Below, piece by piece: positions 33,934-42,686 of a stretch of DNA of 48,572 nucleotides (position 1 is the stretch's first letter; every line of letters begins with the position of its first letter). A program made the translations under genes and the position numbers. Under the pieces are notes generated by a model. The model had not been told where the DNA came from, did not search any database, and worked only from the letters and a program-made list of their open reading frames with translations. The stretch lies in assembly GCA_027484685.1 (NCBI GenBank), contig JAIXSO010000045.1, positions 1-48,572 of the forward strand. Direction: 5' to 3'. The DNA comes from Bacteroidota bacterium (GTDB lineage Bacteria > Bacteroidota > Bacteroidia > UKL13-3).

Positions 33934-34110
33934 ATGAATTTTATAACAAATCAAGCTAAAATAGATGCAAGCCAAATGACTGATTTATTTGGAAATGGCA
34001 AAATGGATGTAGTAGTAACTGTTATTGCTATTATTTTTACCTTACTTTGCGGTTACCTAGTAATGATGGATTTACGCTTACGTAAATTAGAAAATAAAGA
34101 CAAAAAATAA
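33934..34110 (+). CDS. CcmD-like small membrane protein
   Basis: A 58-residue protein with one membrane segment (about 25-45) followed by a basic tail (MDLRLRKLENKDKK), located between ccmC and ccmE. Size, topology and position match CcmD, which holds CcmC and CcmE together. It starts 2 bases after the ccmC stop and ends 4 bases before ccmE. Confidence 0.8.
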   Translation: MNFITNQAKIDASQMTDLFGNGKMDVVVTVIAIIFTLLCGYLVMMDLRLRKLENKDKK

Positions 34111-34114
34111 GAAA

Positions 34115-34498
34115 ATGAAAAAATCAAGTATCATCATTATAGTATTAATAGCTATTGCTATTGGCGCCATTATAAGCACCACAAGCGATGCAAGTAGCTA
34201 CGAAAACTTTTCGGTAGCAGCCGAAAACCCCGGAAAAGAATTTCATGTGGTGGGAACTTTAAACCGCCAAAAAGAAAAATATTTTGACCCTAAAAAAGAC
34301 GCCAATTACTTTAGTTTTTACTTAATTGACGAAAAAGGACAAGAGCAAAAAGTAGTTTACCATGCGCCAGAACCAGCTGACTTTGAGAGAAGTGAAAAAA
34401 TAGTAATTATTGGAAAAATGGAAACAGACCACTTTGAAGCCAGCAAAATTTTACTAAAATGTCCAAGTAAATACACTGATAATCAAGTAAAATCATAA
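34115..34498 (+). CDS. ccmE: Haem chaperone CcmE (CxxxY type)
   Basis: A 127-residue membrane-anchored OB-fold protein (anchor about 5-22). The fold is marked by EFHVVGTLNR, VVYHAPEPADF and KIVIIGKM. The haem-attachment region reads ASKILLKCPSKY, with Cys-x-x-x-Tyr in place of the usual His-x-x-x-Tyr, so haem would be held by a cysteine. It is the last gene of the ccmC-ccmD-ccmE run and is followed 7 bases later by a terminator. Confidence 0.92.
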   Translation: MKKSSIIIIVLIAIAIGAIISTTSDASSYENFSVAAENPGKEFHVVGTLNRQKEKYFDPKKDANYFSFYLIDEKGQEQKVVYHAPEPADFERSEKIVIIGKMETDHFEASKILLKCPSKYTDNQVKS

Positions 34499-34505
34499 AC
34501 AAAAC

Positions 34506-34532
34506 AAAAAAGAGGCCGAAAGCCTCTTTTTT
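34506..34532. terminator. Bidirectional terminator after ccmE
   Basis: An 11-base-pair perfect stem (AAAAAAGAGGC with GCCTCTTTTTT) and a 5-base CGAAA loop. It serves ccmE and possibly the minus-strand genes that converge on it. Confidence 0.9.
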
Positions 34533-34549
34533 GTTTTGTTACTAAAATT

Positions 34550-34700
34550 TTATCCCACCTTTTCTTTTATCTCATCTAAAACGGATTTAGCTATTTCATT
34601 AGCTATTTGGTTTTGTTGTGCTTCTGTTAATATATGATGGTATAAGAAATCAACTGATTTGTTTGTGTAAACAAGATTTACTCGTAAAACATAAATTTTC
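34550..34700 (-). pseudogene. 3' fragment of an unidentified gene
   Basis: The minus strand is open for about 50 codons ending at TAA (34552-34550) and reads like a protein C-terminus: VNLVYTNKSVDFLYHH, then EAQQNQIANEIAKSVLDEI. There is no start codon; an in-frame stop precedes it, and its 5' part overlaps the end of the transglutaminase gene in another frame. The tail is reminiscent of the last helix of N-acetylmuramoyl-alanine amidases, but I cannot identify it. It looks like a leftover gene end beside newer genes. Confidence 0.45.
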
Positions 34701-35853
34701 GGGCAAATTTACTTTTTGTAAAATATTTATTAAGCCATTCACTTTGTTTTTTATATTCAATAAAAAAAGTACTGATTGATTTCTCAAGATTTTCTTTATC
34801 CTCTTGATTATCTTTATCTTCAAATTTAACTTTTCCTAATAGTTCTTTAGCTTTATTTATATAAATTTCAACAGAATCGAGCATATTTTTTAATGTAGAA
34901 TCGGGTTTTTGAGGAATAAAAAAATTGTTTCTAAAATCTATGTATAAGTTATATTTTCTTGTTGCTATGTTATAATTATTAATAGCAGAATTATACAATT
35001 CATTTAATAATTTAAGTTCATTATTTAATGCTGTAATTCTATTATTTTCAATACTTCTTTTTAAATAAATAACGCGTTCAATTATTAAAGAATTCCTCAC
35101 ACTGTTTTTTTCAATTCGTTTTATAGTTTCTATCAATTTGGAACTACTATCTAATTTTTGATATACTGCAATTGAATCTATAAAATTAAAGAACTGTATT
35201 TTTTTATTTTCAAGAGAATTATTTTTGTAAAATTCTTGATTATTAATTGGATAATATAAAAATTGCCACAAATAATCAAAAGGTATATGGTCTTTTATAA
35301 ATTGATTTGGTTTAACTTTAAACCAACTATCATCAATTTTTCTGTAAAATTTATCATTTTTCACATAACCAGCACCCCAAGTTGGATCAAATAAAAACCA
35401 AGTAGAATCAACATATGCAGCATTCCAAGCATGTGATAAATTACTTACATATCCATACTGTTTTGTGTATCCACTTATCACATAAGATTCTATTCCAGCT
35501 TTTACACAAATGTCCGTAAAAAGCGCTGCATAATTTCCACAAATTCCTTTTCTTGTTATTAATGCTTTTGAAATTTTTTTTTCCAATGTTTCATTGAAAT
35601 CAATAGTAAATATATTCTCCAAATCGTATGAAATGTTTGAAGCAATCCAAATAAATATTGCTCTTATTTTGTCACTTTTTGAATTAAAATTCGTGGATAT
35701 ATAATTTGCAATATCTGTTGTATTCTTTGTTAAAGAATCTGGTATTGCTAATGCCTTTTTATCAATAGTATTATACTGATTAACAGCATTTTTCTGCGCA
35801 TTTACAGCATATGTTAAGAGACATAAAATAAGTAAAAAATTTATTTCTTTCAT
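34678..35853 (-). CDS. Exported transglutaminase-like (papain-fold) protein
   Basis: A 391-residue protein with a signal peptide (to about residue 19, AVNA). A transglutaminase-like core has Cys105 in RKGICGNYAAL, His141 in SHAWNA and Asp156 in FDPTWG, a complete Cys-His-Asp triad. The C-terminal half (about 215-390) is helical, Lys/Asn-rich and probably coiled-coil. Such proteins may act as peptidases or cross-linking enzymes in the envelope; the substrate is unknown. It overlaps the upstream lipoprotein gene by 4 bases. Confidence 0.82.
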   Translation of the reverse strand: MKEINFLLILCLLTYAVNAQKNAVNQYNTIDKKALAIPDSLTKNTTDIANYISTNFNSKSDKIRAIFIWIASNISYDLENIFTIDFNETLEKKISKALITRKGICGNYAALFTDICVKAGIESYVISGYTKQYGYVSNLSHAWNAAYVDSTWFLFDPTWGAGYVKNDKFYRKIDDSWFKVKPNQFIKDHIPFDYLWQFLYYPINNQEFYKNNSLENKKIQFFNFIDSIAVYQKLDSSSKLIETIKRIEKNSVRNSLIIERVIYLKRSIENNRITALNNELKLLNELYNSAINNYNIATRKYNLYIDFRNNFFIPQKPDSTLKNMLDSVEIYINKAKELLGKVKFEDKDNQEDKENLEKSISTFFIEYKKQSEWLNKYFTKSKFARKFMFYE

Positions 35854-36434
35854 TTCAAAAACTCAATCAATGGTGTTTTGGCTGTATATGTTTCTCCATT
35901 AGTTTGCTTGTAAACAATTGTAAATTGATGCTTTAAAGAGGCAGTAGGTTTAGTATTTAATTTTAACCTTAAATAAAAAAATGAAGGATTGGGTTTCGTT
36001 TGCGTATATTCATTCAAATTTACTTGGCTACCAACATTAGTTATTACTGTAAAATATTTTGAAATGCTTTCATCAACACCTACTGAACTATCAAATAAAT
36101 ATGAAGTATAAATTTGTATACTATCTATTTTTTCGGTGGAGCCATAACTTCCATCCATTGCACATTTGCATGCATAAGCATTGTTGAATAATAAGTTCGA
36201 AAAATCAAATTGTTGTTTACATTCACTGTAGTATGTTTTGTTAAATGTTAAATCTATGTAATATTCCTCAAAATTTACTTTTGCAGTGGAATCTAATTTA
36301 CTTGTTTGACCTACTTTATATCCTTCAGCAGATAATCCATTTACATCGAAATATTTTTTTACTTCATCGCAATTACAACAACTGTATATATTTAGAGCCA
36401 TGGTAACTGCAAAAATCCAAAATACTTTTTTCAT
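35850..36434 (-). CDS. Hypothetical Cys-rich exported protein or lipoprotein
   Basis: A 194-residue protein with a signal sequence ending NIYSCCNC, giving a probable lipidation cysteine at 19 or 20. The remaining sequence is beta-rich with a few further cysteines (ACKCAMD). No family is recognised. It overlaps the transglutaminase-like gene by 4 bases, and a -7 box lies 11 bases upstream, so the two genes form one short operon. Confidence 0.65.
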   Translation of the reverse strand: MKKVFWIFAVTMALNIYSCCNCDEVKKYFDVNGLSAEGYKVGQTSKLDSTAKVNFEEYYIDLTFNKTYYSECKQQFDFSNLLFNNAYACKCAMDGSYGSTEKIDSIQIYTSYLFDSSVGVDESISKYFTVITNVGSQVNLNEYTQTKPNPSFFYLRLKLNTKPTASLKHQFTIVYKQTNGETYTAKTPLIEFLK

Positions 36435-36444
36435 ATTTATTTAT

Positions 36445-36452
36445 CAAAACTA
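36445..36452 (-). promoter_or_regulatory. -7 box for the lipoprotein/transglutaminase operon
   Basis: The minus strand reads TAGTTTTG, an exact TAnnTTTG match 10 bases before the ATG. A TTG lies 12 bases upstream, closer than the usual 17-23. Confidence 0.35.
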
Positions 36453-36518
36453 TCTAAACTATTTCAATTATAATAAATAAATCAGTTTCCATTTCATTAT
36501 TCTTGCAAAAATTTAAAA

Positions 36519-39005
36519 TTGAACTTCAATCCATACCAATATAATTTACCTGTAGCCGATATTATAAACGAGGTAAAAACCCATTTAAATAACTCCAATA
36601 CTTTAATAGTAAACGCTCCTCCGGGAGCAGGAAAAAGTACGCTTTTACCATTAACGTTAATTGAAGAAACTTGGTTAGCTGGCAAAAAAATTATTATGTT
36701 AGAACCTCGCAGGTTGGCGGCTAAAAGTATAGCTAGCCGTATGGCTGAACTTTGGGGCGATAAAGTGGGTGAAACTATTGGTTACCGCATCAGGTTTGAA
36801 AACAGAATTAGTTCACAAACAAAAATTGAAGTAGTAACAGAAGGTATTTTAACCCGCATGTTACATACCGATAATGCTTTGGAAAATGTGGGTTTGGTTA
36901 TTTTTGATGAGTTTCATGAACGCAGTTTATTTGCCGATGTGGCCTTGGCTTTGTGCCGAGAAGCACAACAAATTTTAAGACCTGACTTGCGCATTATGGT
37001 AATGTCGGCTACTTTGAACATGCCTCAGTTAACTACTTTGTTAAACTGTCCTGTGGCTGTGAGTGAAGGAAAACAGTATCCTGTAGAAATAAAATATGTA
37101 GGTGAGCAAGATCCGTTTTTGTTGCCCGAAACTACTTCTCAAACCATTATAAAAGCAGTAAATGAAAACCCCGGAGATGTTTTAGTTTTTTTACCTGGCG
37201 AAGGAGAAATACGCAAATGTGCGGAGTTACTAAAAAATAAATTGCCTGAATTTGCCATTCATCCGCTATACGGACAATTGCCACAACGTGAGCAATACGC
37301 AGCCATTATGCCCAATAAAAATGGCAAACGAAAAGTAGTTTTGGCAACTTCTATAGCCGAAACAAGTTTGACCATTGAGGGTGTTAAAATTGTAATTGAT
37401 ACTGGCTTTGCACGAGTTTCTAAATTTGATCCCAAGTCAGGTTTATCTCGATTAGAAACGGTTTCTATTACCAAAGATTCAGCCGACCAACGAGCAGGAC
37501 GTGCGGGAAGGTTAAGTGCTGGTGTTTGTTACAGAATGTGGACCAAAGCTACTCACGAAAGATTAACCGAACACAGAACACCGGAAATAATGGAAGCCGA
37601 TTTAGCTGCATTGGTTTTAGACATGGCCAAATGGGGTATTGGTAATATTGAAAACTTAACTTGGCTAACACCTCCACCTAAAGCAGCCGTATCGCAAGCC
37701 GAAGAAGTATTGACCAATTTAAATGCTTTAGATTCGAATAAACGCATTACCGAACATGGCAAAGAAATTCATCAATTGCCTTGCCATCCGCGCATTGCAC
37801 ACATGCTTTTAAAAGCAAAACAAGATGATGCCATTGCGTTAGCAACAGATATTGCAGCCATTTTGGAAGAGCGAGATCCATTGCCAAAAGACAGTGGAAT
37901 TGATTTAAACCTTCGCATTGAAGCATTGCGCAGAGGACGAAAAAACAATAGTTTAGGGAATAGATTTAGTCGAATTGAAAAAGTTGCTGAATCATACCGA
38001 AAAATGCTGAATCAAGAAGTAGAAAACACACCTATAGACGATTTTGAAACTGGATTACTTTTGGCATATACTTATCCTGAACGCATAGCATTTGCAAGAC
38101 CTGGCAATAATGCACAATTTCAATTAGCCAATGGAAAAATAGCTACTGCGGGACATAGAGATAATTTAGCAAATGAACCGTGGCTTGCTGTAGCTCATAT
38201 TGATACACGAGATGGTTTGGGTAAAATATTTATGGCTTCGCCATTAAACCCCAAAGATTTATTACCAATGGTTAAAGAGCGTGAAGTAATAACTTGGGAT
38301 ACCCGCAAAGGCGGATTAATTGCCACTAAAGATTTACGCATTGGAAGCATTGTTTTACAATCAAAACCATTGCCTGCGCCAAGTGCCGAACATTTGGTAA
38401 ATGCCATTTGCAATGCCATAAAAACCGAAGGAGAAACTTTGTTAAACCTAGATGAATCTTTTGTTCAACTACAAAACAGAGTATTGAGTTTACGCAAATG
38501 GAATGGAAACGAATGGCCTGATGTAACTACCAGTAACTTATTACAAACCAATAACGAATGGTTAGCCCCTTATTTAAACCAAGTAAAAAAGCCGGAAGAT
38601 TTAAAGAAAATAAATATTGCCGAAGCGCTGAAAAACCATTTGAGTTGGGAGTTACAACAAGCTTTAGACAGCCTTGCGCCAAGTAAAATAAATGTGCCTA
38701 GCGGCTCAAACATAGCCATTGAATATTTGGCAAACGGTGAAAGTCCTATTCTTTCAGTTCGCTTGCAAGAAGTGTTTGGAATGGCCGATACTCCAACTGT
38801 TAACAATGGAAAAATAAAATTGGTATTGCATTTGCTTTCGCCAGGATTTAAGCCTGTGCAGGTAACTTCTGACCTGAAAAGTTTTTGGAACAATACTTAT
38901 TTTGAAGTAAAAAAAGAATTGAAACGCAGGTACCCCAAACACGCGTGGCCTGATGATCCGTGGACTGAAAAAGCAGTAGCTAAAGGTGGACCGAGGAGAT
39001 TTTAA
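36519..39005 (+). CDS. hrpB: ATP-dependent helicase HrpB (DEAH-box)
   Basis: An 828-residue DExH-box helicase. Walker A APPGAGKST is at 33-41; the DEFH motif (IFDEFHERSLFADV) is near 130, SATLN near 168, and QRAGRAGR near 325. HrpB-type C-terminal domains follow, ending in the family signature ELKRRYPKHAWPDDPW. The start is TTG at 36519; no in-frame ATG precedes motif I. The RNA or protein targets of HrpB are not well defined. The last codons are partly duplicated at 39889-39945, beyond an inserted beta-barrel gene. Confidence 0.95.
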   Translation: MNFNPYQYNLPVADIINEVKTHLNNSNTLIVNAPPGAGKSTLLPLTLIEETWLAGKKIIMLEPRRLAAKSIASRMAELWGDKVGETIGYRIRFENRISSQTKIEVVTEGILTRMLHTDNALENVGLVIFDEFHERSLFADVALALCREAQQILRPDLRIMVMSATLNMPQLTTLLNCPVAVSEGKQYPVEIKYVGEQDPFLLPETTSQTIIKAVNENPGDVLVFLPGEGEIRKCAELLKNKLPEFAIHPLYGQLPQREQYAAIMPNKNGKRKVVLATSIAETSLTIEGVKIVIDTGFARVSKFDPKSGLSRLETVSITKDSADQRAGRAGRLSAGVCYRMWTKATHERLTEHRTPEIMEADLAALVLDMAKWGIGNIENLTWLTPPPKAAVSQAEEVLTNLNALDSNKRITEHGKEIHQLPCHPRIAHMLLKAKQDDAIALATDIAAILEERDPLPKDSGIDLNLRIEALRRGRKNNSLGNRFSRIEKVAESYRKMLNQEVENTPIDDFETGLLLAYTYPERIAFARPGNNAQFQLANGKIATAGHRDNLANEPWLAVAHIDTRDGLGKIFMASPLNPKDLLPMVKEREVITWDTRKGGLIATKDLRIGSIVLQSKPLPAPSAEHLVNAICNAIKTEGETLLNLDESFVQLQNRVLSLRKWNGNEWPDVTTSNLLQTNNEWLAPYLNQVKKPEDLKKINIAEALKNHLSWELQQALDSLAPSKINVPSGSNIAIEYLANGESPILSVRLQEVFGMADTPTVNNGKIKLVLHLLSPGFKPVQVTSDLKSFWNNTYFEVKKELKRRYPKHAWPDDPWTEKAVAKGGPRRF

Positions 39006-39107
39006 ATTTCAGCCACAGATTATACAGATTTCGCAGAAAAATTAACCGCAAAGTTCACAAAGGTTTGAGCAAAGAACAAAAAGGTTTGCACCTTACCTTG
39101 AATCTTA
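38911..39107 (+). repeat. hrpB 3' end and flank, repeated at 39889-40045
   Basis: The segment covers the last hrpB codons (KELKRRYPKH), the stop, and a flank starting GCCACAGATT at 39008 and continuing with units such as CGCAGAAAAATTAACC and CAAAGTTCACAAAGG. The second copy matches base for base over long stretches but lacks about 48 bases before the stop. The flank belongs to the CAGATT-type repeat family. Confidence 0.8.
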
Positions 39108-39162
39108 TATGGTGTTCCTAGACTAAAACAACAATAAGGGATCAACAAAATATAACTTAAAC

Positions 39163-39810
39163 TTATAATCGGTAAGCAATTCCCAAAAGTAAATTCACAC
39201 TATTAACTTTAGTATCGCCATTGGGTATTGTATTGTACAATCCTAAATTACCGCGTATTTCAGAACTTAAATATATTTTTTCTTTGAGAGGATATTGCAA
39301 TCCAGTTCCAAAACTTACACCAAAATCAAATTTATTGGTAGCCGAGGTATAATCATTTGTTCGAGTATTAAAATTATCACCTTTAGTCACAAAAGTTTGA
39401 CTAAGTAAATAACCAAAATAAGGCCCCGTATTTACAAAATATTTAACTTTTTTTCCAAAACTAAATCGAACCAAAATAGGTAATGTTAAATAATCAAAAT
39501 TGAAATTTATGCTTGAATTCTGAATTAAATTACCATCGTAGTAAAAATTATTTCTACTTATACCACCTTTTCTTTCATAGGCTATATTGGTTCTTAACGC
39601 AATTCTTTTTCCAATATTATATTGAAAGGATAGACCACCACTAAATCCAAGAGTAGGGTCATAAAAATTTTCTATAAAACTACTTCCTTTAAGAAATGTA
39701 ATACTTGGACTTGCTTCAACACCTAGTTCAAACTTATTTGTTTGGGCATTTAGTTGACTGAAGGATAAAAGAAAAGCAATTGACAATAAAAAGAAAGTTT
39801 TTTGATTCAT
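39163..39810 (-). CDS. PorT-like outer-membrane beta-barrel protein
   Basis: A 215-residue protein with a clear signal peptide (FLLSIAFLLSFSQLNAQ). It has an eight-strand-like barrel pattern: FELGVEASPSITFL, LSFQYNIGKRIALRTNIAYERKG, YLTLPILVRFSFG and VNLLLGIAYRL. The frame is open to 39915, but ATG 39810 begins the signal peptide. The gene lies antisense between two copies of the hrpB 3' region, so it looks inserted. Function is unknown. Confidence 0.85.
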   Translation of the reverse strand: MNQKTFFLLSIAFLLSFSQLNAQTNKFELGVEASPSITFLKGSSFIENFYDPTLGFSGGLSFQYNIGKRIALRTNIAYERKGGISRNNFYYDGNLIQNSSINFNFDYLTLPILVRFSFGKKVKYFVNTGPYFGYLLSQTFVTKGDNFNTRTNDYTSATNKFDFGVSFGTGLQYPLKEKIYLSSEIRGNLGLYNTIPNGDTKVNSVNLLLGIAYRL

Positions 39811-39888
39811 GGTGTATTTATTTGTTTTAAAACTAATGCTTAACGCAAAATAAAATATTTTTGTATCTATTCTAAAATTTGTTTTAAC

Positions 39889-39945
39889 AAAAAGAATTGA
39901 AACGCAGATATCCAAAACACTCTTGGGACAAGGAGGTTTTGAATT
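39889..39945 (+). pseudogene. Degraded 3' remnant of hrpB
   Basis: In the hrpB frame it still reads KKELKRRYPKHSW. About 48 bases corresponding to the PDDPW segment are then missing, and the GGAGGTTTTGA end, equivalent to the hrpB stop, is in a shifted frame. The intact gene ends at 39005, 0.9 kb away. Confidence 0.75.
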
Positions 39946-39948
39946 TTA

Positions 39949-40119
39949 GCCACAGATTTAAAAGATGGCACAGAAAAATTAACCACAAAGTTCACAAAGG
40001 TTTGCGCAAAGAACAAAAAGATTTATACGCTACATGGAATCCTACAAATTATATATTCCCAATAATCTTGATTCAGACAATATACGGAAAATCTGCGAGT
40101 ATCTGCGAAATTTGCGGGC
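39949..40119. repeat. CAGATT-type palindromic element downstream of the hrpB remnant
   Basis: The left arm has GCCACAGATTTAAAAG and GGCACAGAAAAATT; the right arm has AATCTGCGAGTATCTGCG and AAATTTGCGGGC in inverse orientation. Between them are CAAAGTTCACAAAGG-type units. It is the longer counterpart of the element at 28106-28191. Confidence 0.65.
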
Positions 40120-40199
40120 AAAATTGTAATTGGTATCGCTTCGCTATAAAATCAACAACAGTAAAAAAATTGACTCAAGGAAGTTTTGGAGTATTTAGT

Positions 40200-40697
40200 T
40201 TAAGAGTTAGGAATTAAATGAAATTTATTGCTTTTTATTTTTTTAGGTAATTTACTTTTAAAAACAGAATAAATAATCAAAGGCGGAACGGAAAAGGCTA
40301 AACCAATTTTTCCCATTAGTTTTAATTGAGGATCACCAACAATAATAACAAATAAAGAAAAAAATGAAGTTGTAAAACCTATGGTACCAAATATAATAGC
40401 TCCGGCTTGATTTAAATTTTGGTTGTAAGCATTGAATTTTAAGTAATCAATCTGATTATAATTCACTTTATATTTCTTTCCATTTTTTAAATTCTCAAAG
40501 TAAAAAGTGTCATTCTTTACCGCATTTAATTTCAATTCTTTTTGTTCTCCTGAATTTAGCTTACAATAAACTTTATGAGGAATAAAAAAATGTAAAGTAT
40601 CTTTATTATTAATAAATGTTATTACTTGTTGAGCATTTATTGATTTTACGAATAATAACAAAATAACAAAAGCCAAAAATTTAAAATTACTTTTCAT
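40200..40697 (-). CDS. Hypothetical exported membrane protein
   Basis: A 165-residue protein with a signal sequence (FLAFVILLLFVKSINAQ), a short beta-rich region (CKLNSGEQKELKLNAVKNDTF, YKVNYNQIDYLKF), and two hydrophobic segments near 95-120 and 128-145. ATG 40697 was chosen over earlier in-frame codons (to 40829) because it begins the signal peptide. The pattern is common among Bacteroidota envelope proteins; function is unknown. Confidence 0.6.
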   Translation of the reverse strand: MKSNFKFLAFVILLLFVKSINAQQVITFINNKDTLHFFIPHKVYCKLNSGEQKELKLNAVKNDTFYFENLKNGKKYKVNYNQIDYLKFNAYNQNLNQAGAIIFGTIGFTTSFFSLFVIIVGDPQLKLMGKIGLAFSVPPLIIYSVFKSKLPKKIKSNKFHLIPNS

Positions 40698-40906
40698 ACA
40701 ATTTATCATATTATTTTCTAGAAGTAAATGTTGTAAACATAAAGAAGATTTTTTTAACATTTTAAAATAAAATACAATATTGATAGAGAAAAATTCAACA
40801 TGCATTAATCCCAATTTTTGTAAAAGCACTCAATTAATTGAAAATTTATTTTACTGTTTTATAAAAAACAATATTTTATATTCAAATTTTTCATATTTTT
40901 ACTTAA

Positions 40907-42028
40907 GTGAAAAACATACTTTTATATATTTTCATTTTTACTATAGTTACTTCATGTAATTTAAGAAAAAACCGTAATTGGTTATGCGGAATGGGTATGC
41001 GTTATAATTATCCTGAATTTAACTTACAAAATTTCAATAGCTTTATTAACTCTAAAACAAACAAACCCTTTGATACTGTTTTTGCAAATTCCAATAGAAT
41101 TTATGATAATGATGGGAAGTATTATTTTGAACTTAAATTGACCAACGAAGAGAAACAAAAGATTTATTTACTCAAAAATATAGAAGGAAATATAATATGT
41201 GAAGTAAGTGATGTTGACTTTAACAATGCTCCAATTTGGTTAATTGATTGCGTAATTATTGATAAATCTTTCAATAAAAAATATGGCAAATGTGTAATTG
41301 ACTTAAGAACTGGGAAACACAAATTTTATGAGGTTAAGGAATCATTTGTATCAATTGGGCAAGATAGTAATATAGCTTATTTTACATCCAATTATGGTTT
41401 AAACAAAATAGGTAAATTAAAAGTAAAAAGTAGACATTCAATAATTGCTATTTCAAATGAAGGAATAAAATTGGAATTGGATAATAAAAGTTATCAAACT
41501 AAACGTCTAATTCGAAATCATCAACGATGGCATTGGAGATGGCATTACGCAGCAATTGATAAAGATACAGTAAATTTAAACTTATTTTACAATAATACTT
41601 TGCATATAGAAGGTAAAGAAATAAATAAAGTTGAATTGCATAACACCGATTTTATTTTCAAAAAAAAATTATTTAAAATACAAAGTGTTTATAAAAATGT
41701 TTCTTATAAAACTAACTATAGAAAATTCCAAAATTCAATTTATATTAGGCTTCAAAACGATGATATTTATAAACTTGATAGTAATGGTTTTAATATAGCT
41801 ATTGCATTTAAAATACTAGCAATTCCAGGTGAATTAATTGATTACAAAATAGAAGGAAATTACTTGATTTTTAAAAATTATGTAGATCTTGAAAGGGAAG
41901 AACCCAAAACAACTAGTTGGATAAATCAAAATGGTTTTGAGATAAAATACGACCGTTCAGGTTACGATTTAATAGGAATTGTTAACTTAAAAACCAAAGA
42001 GGTTTTTTATCCTAAAATTATTCAATAA
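40907..42028 (+). CDS. Hypothetical lipoprotein
   Basis: A 373-residue protein starting at GTG 40907 with a lipoprotein signal (FIFTIVTSC, Cys17). The remainder is predicted beta-rich, with repeated short strands (for example YYFELKLTNEEKQ and GYDLIGIVNLKTKEVFYPK) that might form a propeller-like fold. No family is recognised. It is very AT-rich. The 209 bases before it hold no gene. Confidence 0.65.
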   Translation: MKNILLYIFIFTIVTSCNLRKNRNWLCGMGMRYNYPEFNLQNFNSFINSKTNKPFDTVFANSNRIYDNDGKYYFELKLTNEEKQKIYLLKNIEGNIICEVSDVDFNNAPIWLIDCVIIDKSFNKKYGKCVIDLRTGKHKFYEVKESFVSIGQDSNIAYFTSNYGLNKIGKLKVKSRHSIIAISNEGIKLELDNKSYQTKRLIRNHQRWHWRWHYAAIDKDTVNLNLFYNNTLHIEGKEINKVELHNTDFIFKKKLFKIQSVYKNVSYKTNYRKFQNSIYIRLQNDDIYKLDSNGFNIAIAFKILAIPGELIDYKIEGNYLIFKNYVDLEREEPKTTSWINQNGFEIKYDRSGYDLIGIVNLKTKEVFYPKIIQ

Positions 42029-42041
42029 AATATTTGACTAC

Positions 42042-42686
42042 ATGGTTACCTATTTAAAACTTATAACCGCCATAATCGCAAGCTTTCTTATTTTATTGGG
42101 GTTTTGTGTTATGTTTAACATTACTTATCCTTATTTTTCGTTTAAAACAGATATTGATTTTTTGCTTACCAAGCAAAGTATTTTATATATTAAAACTTGG
42201 CGTTGGGCATTTTATTTGCATATAAGCAGTAGTCTTTTTGTGTTGCTTTTTGGTTGGTTACAATTTGTAAAACCTCTTTTAATAAAGTACCCAAAATGGC
42301 ATCAAAGCATTGGTAAAATTTACATTGTTTTGATATTATTTATAAGCGCACCAAGTGGATTAATTATGGGCTTTTACGCCAACGGTGGCATGGCAGCTAA
42401 AACCTCTTTTATAATCATTTCTTTGCTTTGGTGGTGGTTTAGTTTTATGGCTTATAAGCAAATAAAAAATGGAAGAATTACAAGTCACATTAATTACACT
42501 GTGCGAAGTTATGCACTTACGCTTTCAGCTTTAACACTTAGGCTTTATGTGCTAACGCTCCCCTATTTTTTTATTTTACCAGCCAAACAAATGTACACTT
42601 TGGTAGCTTGGGCTAGCTGGATTCCGAATATTATTTTGGCAGAATTTTTAATAAAAAAGAAAGTGTTTAATTGGTCAAAACAATAG
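42042..42686 (+). CDS. DUF2306 membrane protein
   Basis: A 214-residue protein with about six membrane segments. It has the DUF2306 landmarks: a YLHISSSLFVLLFGWLQF helix, then KWHQSIGKIYI with a conserved His, PSGLIMG, and a late INYTVRSYALTLSALTLRLY segment. The family is uncharacterised and common in Bacteroidota. Its 3' end overlaps the convergent lipoprotein gene by 20 bases. Confidence 0.82.
   Translation: MVTYLKLITAIIASFLILLGFCVMFNITYPYFSFKTDIDFLLTKQSILYIKTWRWAFYLHISSSLFVLLFGWLQFVKPLLIKYPKWHQSIGKIYIVLILFISAPSGLIMGFYANGGMAAKTSFIIISLLWWWFSFMAYKQIKNGRITSHINYTVRSYALTLSALTLRLYVLTLPYFFILPAKQMYTLVAWASWIPNIILAEFLIKKKVFNWSKQ

Larger units (their letters stand above)
39811..40199. other. Gap with the hrpB remnant and a palindromic repeat element
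   Basis: This 389-base stretch holds no gene. It contains the degraded hrpB end (39889-39945) and a CAGATT-type element whose left arm begins GCCACAGATT at 39949 and whose inverted right arm ends TTTGCGGGC at 40119. An open frame at 39897-40217 runs through these repeats and is not a gene. Bases 40120-40199 show nothing recognisable. Confidence 0.7.

Noticed and set aside
34550-34700. Sequencing frameshift joining the fragment to the transglutaminase-like gene
   Set aside because: The transglutaminase frame ends normally at TAA, and the fragment's frame has its own stop just upstream of the junction, so a single frameshift would not give a family-like longer protein as far as I can judge. 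Raw-read checking would settle it.
39897-40217. Open frame of 106 codons starting MKRRYPKHSW
   Set aside because: It runs through the hrpB remnant and then through CAGATT-type repeats. The similarity is explained by the duplicated hrpB end, and there is no independent coding pattern.
42667-42686. 20-base overlap of convergent stops as a regulatory antisense site
   Set aside because: Short convergent overlaps are common in compact genomes, and no hairpin or special sequence is seen here.
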